Source: Arthrobotrys musiformis (Eukaryota; Ascomycota; Orbiliomycetes; Orbiliales; Orbiliaceae). Taken from it: a DNA stretch of 64,000 bases. The translations under genes were made by a program, and so were the position numbers. Positions 13,301-23,326 of the stretch are shown here, piece by piece. The notes under the pieces are model-generated. The model was not told the DNA's origin, searched no databases, and worked only from the letters and a program-made list of their open reading frames with translations. Within the stretch, counting starts at the first letter, position 1, and the number at the start of each line of letters is the position of its first letter. The DNA lies in NCBI GenBank assembly GCA_036971715.1, contig JAVHJL010000004.1, positions 2,852,001 to 2,916,000 of the forward strand. Direction: 5' to 3'.

Positions 13301-14279
13301 CCTTGAGTTCGACTTCATGGATCCACCCCCTCAGGATACAATGACAACAAGTTTGTTCGACCTGTGGGCCTTGGGCGCGCTCGACAACATTGGCGACTTG
13401 ACATCCCTCGGGAAATCAATGGCTAGTTTCCCCATGGAGCCGGCACTTTCGAAACTATTGATCATGTCAGTAGAGTACGGCTGTAGCGAGGAGATGCTTA
13501 CCATAATATCCATGCTTTCGGTACCCAGCGTGTTCTACCGTCCCAAGGAAAGACAGGAAGAATCCGACGCGGCCCGCGAAAAGTTCTTCGTCCCTGAGTC
13601 CGACCACTTAACCCTTCTCCACGTCTACCAGCAATGGAAAGCGAACGGCTACTCCGACGGCTGGTGCATCAAGCACTTCCTTCATCCCAAAGCCCTCCGC
13701 CGGGCTAGAGAAATCCGACAACAACTCCACGATATCATGAAATTCCAGAAGATGGAATTACAAACCTGCGGTACCGATTGGGATATCGCGCGAAAGTGTA
13801 TCTGTTCCGGGTACTTTGCGCAAGCGGCGAAGGTTAAGGGTATCGGGGAGTACATTAACCTTCGTACCAGCGTAACCGTACAATTACACCCCACTTCTGC
13901 GCTTTACGGGTTAGGTTTCCTCCCGGATTACGTGGTGTACCATGAACTCATCCTCACTTCGAAGGAGTACATGTCTACTGTTACAGCCGTGGACCCGCAT
14001 TGGCTCGCAGAGCTAGGAGGGGTGTTTTACAGCGTGAAAGAAAAGGGATATTCCGCGAAGGATAGGAGGGTAACGGAGAATGAGATTAATAGAAAGATGG
14101 AGATTGAAGCTAAGATTGCGGAGGATAGACAAAAGGCTGAGGCGGCTAAAGCGGCAGCGAGGGAAGCGCCGGTAAAGAGGGCGTCAACGGGGGTTAATCC
14201 GGCTGTCAAGCGGGTGGCGACGCAGCAGGGGGCGGTGAAGAGACCGACGACGCCGATGGCTAGAAGGAGGGCGTTTTAG
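10350..14279 (+). CDS. PRP16: Pre-mRNA splicing DEAH-box ATPase Prp16 (DHX38)
   Basis: There are three exons (10350-12339, 12398-12958, 13024-14279) encoding 1268 residues. I chose ATG 10350 (MSDTSIPPGL); an in-frame ATG at 10335 adds five residues. Prp16 drives remodelling of the spliceosome after the first transesterification. Visible motifs are P-loop GETGSGKTTQ (about residue 592), the DEAH box (about 689-692), SAT in TSATMNAERF, ETSLTVDG, and motif VI QRSGRAGRTGPG. The HA2/OB-fold region follows, and the tail is Ala/Lys-rich. The N-terminal third carries an RD/DR-rich tract (residues about 236-287, repeated DRDRG-type units) and a short Gly-Ser repeat near 10829-10854. The Prp16-typical FGSLENSWADQQREA and VHDIRPPFLDG blocks separate it from Prp2, Prp22 and Prp43. 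It is convergent with eL33. Confidence 0.96.
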
Positions 14280-15344
14280 TGTGCGCATTTTGTATAATAG
14301 TTTGTTCTAGGGGGATAGGGTTTCTAGGGTAGGGGAATATAGATTAATTGCATAACCGGCATATATATTGCTTGTCGAGATCGTGTCACACACATATGCA
14401 CCCACGCGTGCTGTTTTTGGAGTCTACGCTTCCGCAGTTACGTATGTGCTACATTTCATATAATATCAACGAATTCGAATCCTACGTCACGTACTACGGA
14501 TCAAGCTAATTCACGGGGAAAAAAACAAAGCTTCTTCGATTTCTATACACTGTAAAAACATAATCGAAAGAAAACCTCATTTTTCCTTTCCATGCAAAAA
14601 AGATAAAAAAAAAAAGAATGATGAAACATATCTTTTTTTTCTTGCTCCCCACGGTCTGGCGTTTTCCATTTGAGGGGGGAGGAAAGGAGAAACAGACGGA
14701 GGGTGTTTGTGAGAGTTTGTGATGTGAGAGAGGACGTGAGTAGGTTGGGAGTATTAAACAAAAAAGTAAAATCGATTTTCCAAACGCCATTTCGAGACAA
14801 TATATAATAGTAATTGTGGAAAAAAAGGGTGGGAGTAGGAGTAGGAGTAGGATGAGGAATTGAGGTAAAAAAAAGCGTATGACGTTGTTGGTGATATTTG
14901 GGTTATCGTAACTTGTTCCCTTCCTCTCTTCTCCTTCTTGCTTTGCTTTCCATTTGTATTCTTGAGCTCTCGATTGGTCCTCCTCCGCTGCATTGGGTAT
15001 CCATAGCTTCATTCCCAGCTCATCCATCTGGCCATTCTCCTGTTTCCGTCCGGGGTGGTCGTGTAACTGAGTCGATGAGGAAGAAAGTTGGTCCGGGAAA
15101 ATAAGAAGAAAACGGAATCCAATCGTAGAAAAGGCCCACCCGATGCTACTGATAAAAGGAAGAGAAGAAGAGTAAAAGAAGGAGGTTCTCGGATAAGAAG
15201 TCGTAAAAAAAAGGTTGTGGAAAAAAGCTCGTGCAATTCAACAGTTGGAGAAACTAAATAGAAAGAAAGAATGACAATAAAAAAGATAAAACTAAACTAA
15301 CAGCACAGAATCGCTAGTAAAGTTCTTGTCCATTCTTCTTCTAT
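14280..15344. other. Convergent intergenic region PRP16/eL33
   Basis: This is 1065 bp between two convergent stop codons. It is rich in A and T homopolymer runs on the minus-strand sense of eL33. I see no supportable gene. It should hold the two 3' UTRs. Confidence 0.65.
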
Positions 15345-16037
15345 TTAGATGTTGGATGGGTAGAGCATCACTCTAAGGGTGGCGCCGAATGAGCTGGGAG
15401 GAAGGTTGTTTCTGAATTTCGATCGGACGACGCCATTGTTGCCGTGGGGTCTTGTGATCTTGCCCCAGATGACACGGATCTTAGAGCCTCGGACGGCCTT
15501 CTTGGAGCGGTAGACATATGCTACTCGCTTTCCGAGGTAGAATTGAGCATCTTCGGTGGTATCAACACCCTCTATTCGTTCATAAAACACAGATATTAGC
15601 CATTCATTCACTCCTATATCTCTCCCGCAAATTCATTCGAGATTCGCCATGTTCGAGGGATTCGGAGTCGTACCAATCTTGATGAGAGAGGTGTTAGGGT
15701 CGGTATTGCGCTTCCCCCTCTGGTAGGACAGGTGCTTTCCCCTAACGATGAAAAGTCGAAGTTTTAGCTGTAGTTCTTTTTCACAATCTTCCACCATCAT
15801 CGTCTGCCGGATGCCATCCACCGCCGTCGGTTTTTCCTCGTCGGTAATTTTTTTTTTTCTCTTTTCCATTTCCACCGCCATCGCATCGTACTGCTCATGT
15901 CGCCATAGGAGGTAAGGTTGCTTACTTAACGTATACTATCAAGAAAGCAAGGTTGTTAGCTACCATTCCATCTCCCGTTCCAATCGTCCCGAAAAGGCGG
16001 CGAGATACGTACATCTGTGGGGGCTGCCGGACGACAT
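15345..16037 (-). CDS. RPL33: 60S ribosomal protein eL33 (L35Ae), with a 10-nt microexon
   Basis: There are four exons on the minus strand: 16013-16037 (25 nt), 15926-15935 (10 nt), 15674-15741 (68 nt) and 15345-15571 (227 nt). They give 109 residues, close to the 107 of the yeast protein. The assembled N-terminus reads MSSGSPHRLYVKGKHLSYQ, as in other fungal eL33 proteins. The rest carries NPNTSLIKIEGV-type sequence, FYLGKRVAYVYR, GSKIRVIWGKITRPHGN and the terminal LRVMLYPSNI. The tiny second exon, TATACGTTAA, supplies the middle of the L-Y-V-K codons. It has a TAG acceptor before it and a GTAAGC donor after it. Without it the frame and the conserved LYVK are lost. Introns are 77, 184 and 102 nt. 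Multiple early introns are typical of ribosomal protein genes. Confidence 0.93.
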
Positions 16038-17701
16038 TGTGAATAATGTTAGTACGAAGGAGATTCGTGACGGAGGGGGTATTTGTCGGCTGGTGTCGGG
16101 GTTGTCGATGGATTTGGTGATGCTGTTGGATGGAGTTGAAGTTCGCTGCCAAAATGCCGATATTCACACTGAATCTCCAATTAGGCTGGCATGGCGGCTC
16201 TAACCCGTTCTGGAATAGGTCTGGGCTGGAGCCCTAACACCTAGCTGCTGGCCGTAATAGGCAACTTCCAAAAACGACAAACAATGTTCCACAACGACAG
16301 CCGCAACGCAGAAAATTGCAACAGGGCAAACGCAAAAGTCAAGCTGCCTAGCCTTCCCTTTTCCCAACCCCTCATTCTGCAGACATGGAACCCCAGCATG
16401 TGCATCTTCGACTCCCTCATGACAGGCATCTTACCAATCCGATCCAGATCCCCGAATATGCCGGCCAAGTCATCTCACAGCTGTTCCTACAACGTTTCTT
16501 AAAGACACACACCCCTTGCCTTATCAAACAAAACAATTATGCAAAGCGAAGGAAAAAAAAAAACTGACGCAGGTTTCCAGATTGTGATTTCCTCTTGTGA
16601 TAGATGAAGTAATTTTTTTTTCCTTTCGTTCCTTGTAGGTACATACAGACATACATATAAAACACAATTGCTGGCGCACCATAACTGGGTGTAATAAAAG
16701 CAGATACGTCTGTCGTGGTCCCCTCTTGTTCTTTTTTTGGTACTTTGTTTCTTCCTTTCTTGGTTCTTTTTTTTCTCTTTCTTAGTAAACCCCCTCTTTC
16801 GTTGGTTCATTCTTTCTGTCTTGCATTCGGTAAGGAAACACGGGGATTGCTCAACGTCAACGAGGCGCTCACATGTGAGAGGGGTTGATTCCTCACGGCA
16901 AGCTAGCCGACCCGAGACTATTATAGAGCAGATGATCGCGCACTGTAGGACGGCGACGCTCTCGTATGCGCAAATCAGGGAAAAGAACAATAAAGCTTAA
17001 GGAGAAGTAAGAAAAAAAGATCAGATATCAGAAAAAATGTAGAAAAATGTGAAGTAATAATGCATGGAAGTACTGAATGTTAGCTCGCTATAGCGTAGCA
17101 TCAGAACCGGCCGCCGGAACTAGTAATGTCAAGAAAAAAAAGTGATTAAGTGAATAGGTAGTAGCATGCAGAAAGCAAGAAAAAATTGCAGAAGATTTCC
17201 TCCTATAGCCCATAAAGCCGTACAAAAACCAGTAATTACCTTGTTCAAAATAAAATAAAAGTGCGTAGAGGAACTGTACAAGACGAAAAGAATTAAGGGC
17301 ATGCTAAAAACAAGAAGACCAGCCCGAAAGCCCAAGCCCAGAAAACCATTCAATAGTCGACGGGAAGAAATCAAATTCGCAAAAGTGGGAAAGAAGGTAT
17401 TAAGTGCACAGAAAATAACGAACGGTAACACCACTTCTCCGCTACAACGCCTACTCCTTATCTCGCTCACTCCAAAAGTTAAAAACGGGGTGCCTTCCGT
17501 AGTAATACAATCTGCTTATGAGCACGTCGCTTCGTTATTGTCGTTGTTGTTTCATATTATTCTGAAAAAACCGTATTGCGCCGGCCGTCGTGATTGCTCA
17601 AAATGCAGTGTGTGTAGAATAAGAAGACGCAGGTGGCAATGAAAGACACTGTTGATAAACTCGATCGAAAACAAAATTGCGTAAAGACTGAAAATGGGTG
17701 G
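16038..17701. other. Intergenic region upstream of eL33 and downstream of the coiled-coil gene
   Basis: This is 1.66 kb. It includes the eL33 promoter (right of 16037) and probably the 3' UTR of the coiled-coil gene. A short open frame at 16385-16567 has a protein-like start but no support beyond that. The stretch 16550-16800 is T-rich. Confidence 0.55.
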
Positions 17702-19265
17702 TCACGACGAGGCATCGGAATCAGAGCCGCTACCATCGTCGTCACTATGGTCGCTGACATCGTCAGGTTGGATTGAAGGTTTTGTCAATGCATCCCGGTA
17801 TGATTGGCCGAGGTAGCCGGCAAGCATACGTTTCTAGAGAGTATGTTAGAACTTATGCATAGGGCTACAAGTATATTCCTTTATGAAAGACGGAGGGGTT
17901 TAGTGCTTGCCTTCTGAGATTCAGTCATCGACTTAATCCAAGCAGCGTCAAAGCCGTATTTTAATAGGTGCTTAGTGACTTCGCCATCTACAATAGGAAC
18001 AAAATTAGAGTCGTGTATTATAAGTGAGGGGAAGATAGGCTGGTACGAACCTTCTAGTTTGACAAGCCCCTCGGGAGTAAAACCAGGCGACCTCGGGTTG
18101 CTAATATGAAGAGCGTGAGTGATAAGAAGCACAATAATGTATCATGAAGAAGGGGGCTAACCTTTCGTCCTTGGCCTTGTACATCTTCTTCAAGTCCTTC
18201 AGCTCAGACATAAGACTTGACTTGAGCGATTTCATTTCCGAACGGACTTGAGCTTTGACGATTTCTTTGATCTCGGCGCTCATGAGCTGCTTTGCCTCGG
18301 CCTTAGACCTCGACGGAGGTCGACTAGACTTTTCTGATTTCTCTTCCTCTTCCTCATCGATCTTGAAAGCAGTGATCCCACGAGTGTTTGCCCTTGTCAT
18401 TGCTTGTAGTGTTTCGACACTAAGCTTTATGGCCTTGACATCATCAATGAGTTTGTCTATTCTTTCGGCTTGCTCGTCTAGTGTATCCTGTATCGAATCG
18501 TCGGTGGCGGTTGGATGACTATGTTGACAGTTCAGACCCCGTACTTCATGCATATATTCGTACATGAAATGTAATCGATTGGGGGAGGAGGAAGGGAGCG
18601 GAAGGGGTTGGATTGTTTCAAGGAGGGGGGAATGATAAGGTTGTACCGTACCTGTCGACTCGGTCTCTCATAACGGAATTTACATCATCTACAATGCAGT
18701 CGGTATTTTCAAGAACTCTGGCGACCTTATCACCTGTGCGACCCGACTGCTGCTCAAGTAGACTAAGCTTATCTTGAATCAACCCTTGCTTCTCGGCCAC
18801 ATCCATGATTGAGAAGTGCTGCTGCGAAAGGTTGGTTTGGATGCGTGCGATAGATGATAGGATTTGTCTGAAAACCCTATCACCACCTAGAGGAGGAGGA
18901 CCGCCATTAGAGCCCGATGATGATGCGGCTGGAGTCGGTGGGCTTGTATTCCCAAAGTCTATATTCGGACCAGCCGCAGACATCGACATGCTTCTTTTGA
19001 AAGCCTTCGGGCTTGGAGGGCCATATTGCTTTGGTGGACTTCCACCGGATGTCCCTCCTCCGTATGGATACATGTTATGATATGAAGAGGATGGCATGGA
19101 GCCTGGTGTTGGAGGATATGGACCAGGAAAGTCCAGATGAGAAAATTGATCAGAATCGGAAATTGCAGAGTAGTCGGAGTAATCGTAAAAGGATGTTTGA
19201 GGCATCGATGTTAAGGGCGAATGGATAGATGATGGGATGCCAATAGGAATTGTGGACGAGGCCAT
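17702..19265 (-). CDS. Unrecognised coiled-coil protein with Pro/Ser-rich N-terminus
   Basis: There are five exons on the minus strand: 18652-19265, 18162-18518, 18051-18100, 17911-17987 and 17702-17833. They encode 409 residues. I do not recognise the family. Residues 1 to about 125 are Ser/Pro/Gly/Tyr-rich and probably disordered. From about 130 to 320 the protein is charged and helical, with heptad-like stretches such as IQDKLSLLEQQ, DEQAERIDKLIDDVK and SLMSELKDLKKMYK. A run of Glu follows ITAFKID. The C-terminal part (GFTPEGLVKLE, YGFDAAWIKSM, RMLAGYLGQSY) looks like a small folded motif, and the tail is acidic and Ser-rich. The last intron has a GC donor (AAG|GCAAGC). All phases close. 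There is no signal peptide or membrane segment. Confidence 0.82.
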
Positions 19266-19534
19266 AGCCCGGCGAGGCGGATTATGCGATCAAGCAGTCC
19301 GTCTATCTAATCCTTCCTAGCTTGGACCTCTTCCTCTTTTCTTCTTCTTCCTCTTTCTTCTTCCTCTTCTTCCTTTATAAGGATATGCAAAGAAGAATTC
19401 TAGTCGGAAAAGAAAGATGGGGGGTGTCGGGGACCAACACAGTTTATAAACGACAGAGGTTGGGCTCGAAGGAGTTCTCCTTGTTGGAAAATGAGAAGAG
19501 AACTCTGGGGTGGGATGCAAGCGCAATTAAGTGT

Positions 19535-19576
19535 ATATGTATGTATGTATGTATAGATATGTATGTATGTATGTAT
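19535..19576. repeat. ATGT tetranucleotide microsatellite
   Basis: Interrupted ATGT/GTAT repeats upstream of the coiled-coil gene; about ten units with one break (GTATAGATAT). Confidence 0.8.
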
Positions 19577-20478
19577 AAGTATAGACCAGCATACGATAGT
19601 ATACCAGTATACCGTAGGAGCTGTGGGATGTCACTAAGTATTATAGTTAAAAAGAAACCCCTCAGCAGGCGAGTTACAATCGAATTGGCTGTAACTTACC
19701 TGGCGGACCCGGTATATAATATATATTATATGGTTGTCGAATGGGGGTTATCCGAGAAGAGATAGAATACACAAAAGCAAAGCCAGGCTAGGCAGAATGT
19801 GGAGTAGAGTACCAGGCTTCCTGTTCTATTAGGGAATATACATACTACGAAGTGATGTAATAAGTAAAAATAAAATAATTGCTGGCTGTCAATTTCCCCT
19901 TCTTCGTTTACAGCTGTCACCAGTCAGTCGCCTGAGCTTGAAGGCAGAAATTTGGGATTTCATTCGAGGAGGGATTCGAGTTAATTGGGAGACGAGACCG
20001 AGACATGATCACGCGGAATGCAGTCACTACTTATTTAATTGTCACATAGAAAACCCCCAAACTCAAACGTTCCCTCGATTCTATTGCATTGCATTGTCCG
20101 AAATGGAGGTAATAGAGGGAAATGGCGGGTAGAATTAGAGGGAGCAGTAGAGCCTAGTAGACCAAGGCGGAGTCGAATCAGAGTGGGACGACCCTTGATC
20201 GTTTGAGGAGTTCGCCAACTGTGATAGGGTCACGATGCGGCCGGACCTGCCATCGTCCAAAGCATCGAGGCAATACCTGCAGGCCACGAAGTGTTGCCTT
20301 ATTGGCCAATTCGAACAACATCGCTCCGTCCCGTACACCCACGCCAGCGCATCTGGGTATTCGGCGGTATCCTGGTGTAGATGTACTTTTTCTGGAATTG
20401 GCGATATGCTGACATGATCAGTATCGGTACCGAGGGGTACCCGTTTTGGCAGTTCGATCGCACTGAACAGCGCTGGCC

Positions 20479-20534
20479 ATGACCATGACCATGGACATGA
20501 CCGGCTGGCTGGCTGGCTGACTGGCTGGCTGGCT
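20479..20534. repeat. ATGACC and GGCT tandem repeats
   Basis: Near-perfect ATGACC copies (from 20479) run directly into GGCTGGCT... with one GACT interruption, ending in GGCTAGCC. No gene is attached. This is a simple-sequence locus. Confidence 0.75.
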
Positions 20535-23326
20535 AGCCTGTCTAGGACCAGTGCCAGACTTGCCTGGCAGCAGCAGGACACATATATCAATCAATCAATC
20601 TGTCACCGCAGCAATATAAAGGTCGGTATCAATCACATCCTGAACATACATACGCACGTACATGACATCCAGGTCCCTCCCGCTCTGTACAGTGGCATTG
20701 CATTGGAACGTTGCGCAATCAACTGGTAGATCTGGACCACGGAGTCGCAAACGTCGGGTGCGCTCTATTAACAGCACTGCTGCACTCGCCACGATATCGG
20801 CCCCCCTTTTTTTTCTCCAATGCAATGGCCTCGTTTCCTGTAGCTGTCTACAAACGGTTTGGATATTACTCAATTGCTCGATTGGAGGTGCATCACCAGG
20901 TGGACACCGATTGAGCTAAGCTGCGTTAGCTGCTCCATAACTTAAGCAACTGTGTATAGTACTAGCGGGTGCATGTTCTTGCCTCGCATTGAATTCAAAG
21001 CCTGACCCAGCCTGCCCACAAGCCTGCTTTCCCTGACCTCCACACATAAAATACATATTAACATGTCCATGTTATCGGGGTATACACACGGTACGTACCT
21101 CGGTCAGCCATCCTTCCAGACTAACACTGAGATGGCCAAAGACCATCGGTCACGATCATGGTTCTATGCACTGCACAATCGAATTAGGTTATAGAAGGCC
21201 GTAGACGGCATCCATCGGGCGCGCGTGCCAAATGTTCACGGATCAAAATGCCCTGAAGGTGTTCGAGGGCTTGCAATCTGTCTGGGGAATATGTAAGTGC
21301 AGGCTGACGCGCATGAAAGACAACAGCCAGCAGCCAACAGACAGCAGCTTCCTCGAATGTAAGAACAGCACAGCGCACGGTTTTAAGGTCTCTGCAGTTT
21401 TTTTCCAATGCATCTTGCTCACATTTGAATTGGAAATTCGGACGAGTTCACCAAGATCCCCCGTCCGTTCGTTTGTCTGGAGCTCTCCCCCACGTATGCC
21501 CTCTTTCCTGTCGCAACTGGTGCTAGTGCTCTTTGAGACCCACGTCCCGTGCTTAGACTGTCCCCTGGTTGGTTTACGAGACAAACGACTGATCTCGTGT
21601 CCCTTCCATGTAAGAAGTGTGTATGTAGAGCTCAAGACGCCATTGAATCTGATTGATCCGTCAAGAAGTTAGGTGAGCTGTTCGATTCGCCGACGCCGTG
21701 AAGTTTTTTTTCTCTCTTGAGACTTTTAGCTCCATTTAATAGTCCGATATTTATCGATGCCTGAGATAGAGATCTTATCAAATAAAAACCTGACCTCCCA
21801 GGCCAGGCACAAATTTTCACTTGCACTTTTTTTTTGTCCCTGTTGGTGGTAGTTCTCAGGGTAATTGGCCGTCTTCCGGGTAAATTTGCAAGTGGGAGAA
21901 GAACGGGTGCGTCCTCGGAGGTGGCATCCTAGTCGCCTTATCGATAAGCAAACCCCAGCACCCCTCGCAGGATAGGAAGTCGCTTGGTCTACAATGTCAG
22001 TAACGGTAGCAGTAACATGGTGGTAGTTCCCAACAATGTGCGCAACGGGGCTTGTTCCTGTTCTCTGGCACCGCTGACGATGAATAATAGAGAGTAGCCC
22101 TGAGTAATCATTCTTCCTAATAGCCGCTCTGGTCCTATCGATGCCGCCCCCCCTCCCCTCCAGACGGTAGTCCAGGGCCGGCGTCGCTGCAGAAACGTTG
22201 AATTTTTGAAGTAGGTATTGTACTCCCATATTAAGTGCAATTGCATGGTCAAGGCAATGCCCTGGAATGGAATGGCGGGGCAATCCACAGCAATATCAAT
22301 GACTTAGTAATTTGCAAGCGGCAGCCCATGGCCATACGCCTAAGCTATGAGGTCCCCACGGTCCCCCAAAGAACGACGTCAGACTTCACCTTTCTTTCGC
22401 AGCCGTTCAACTCCGCCCGAAGTCGTCGTACATAGTAGAGTTGATCGAATCGATATTAGACCTGTTTCGTAAGCTGGATCTTGTAGGATTAGTGAACATT
22501 ACCTAACTTAACCTTAGAACGGCCATAACGGGTGTACCACGAAAGCTTATCTGCCCAAATGCAATATTAATATAAGATGCAAAACCCGCAAACAAATGCC
22601 CCAATGGAAGGCCGAACCACCGAATAGATCTCCCTCCGTCACAACGGATATAGATTACTTACGTATTGCTGCTGCTGCTCCATCGATTCCCGCCATCGAA
22701 TATATCCAAAAGATCCGGTGGGAGCGACTAACCCGCAAGGAAGCTACACACAGCGGGCATCCCTTAACCCTTTGAAGTCTTTGTGGCGGTTCGGCTCCGT
22801 TTGAACAAGCAGAAATCCAACCCCACCAGCAGCTGGCTGGCAGCTTATCCGGTATGCGGTAAAGCGGGCAGGGCCTTTAGTAAACTCGCCCCTCCGCGGC
22901 CAAAGCCAGCCCAGGCCTAGGCCGCTTGCAAGCTACATCGAGAATTTCCCCAATCCCCAAATTATTCCCAATTAATATTGCCAATTGCCCAACCGCCTAA
23001 AATATATTTCTCCGTTTCTCCCCCTCTCTCATCATCATCGCCTTCTCCCTTTTCTTTCCAGCTTCTCCTCTGACGGTTCGAATTCTCAGGTCCAATTGCT
23101 CTGCCAGTTCTCCATCTCCAAGGCTCTTCCGCCAAATCCGAATCTGTTAGCTAAGCTTAGCTTGTCACCTGGTTACCGGCTGCTGGTTACCAGGTAGTGG
23201 GGTATCAACGCACTTCTCGCAGGAAGCTACGCGAGTTCGATCAGAGACGCCTGCACCACTGTGCTCAGCTTCACAAACCATCGAGCGAACGTTTTCTAAC
23301 ATCCGTCCGTCACACCCAAAATAGCC

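Larger units (their letters stand above)
19266..23326. other. 4 kb divergent intergenic region
   Basis: This lies between the coiled-coil gene (leftward) and G6PD (rightward). No gene is supported on either strand. It holds simple repeats: ATGT-type near 19535-19576, and ATGACC and GGCT tracts at 20479-20534. A C/T-rich stretch at 23010-23070 is probably the G6PD promoter or leader. Confidence 0.6.

Noticed and set aside
14506..15027. 173-residue minus-strand frame between PRP16 and eL33
   Set aside because: Composition is driven by A/T homopolymers. The region is expected to be two 3' UTRs, and no family resemblance is seen.
16385..16567. Short plus-strand open frame starting MEPQHVHLRLPHDR, 350 bp from the eL33 start
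   Set aside because: The first 38 residues look protein-like and a CTGCAG precedes the ATG, but the frame decays into Lys-rich low complexity. I found no convincing splice to extend it and no family match.
23078..23088. GGTTCGAATTC resembling a tRNA B box
   Set aside because: Flanking bases do not form a T stem, and no A box or acceptor stem is found at suitable spacing. Other GGTTCGA matches (for example 44694 and 54697) fail in the same way.
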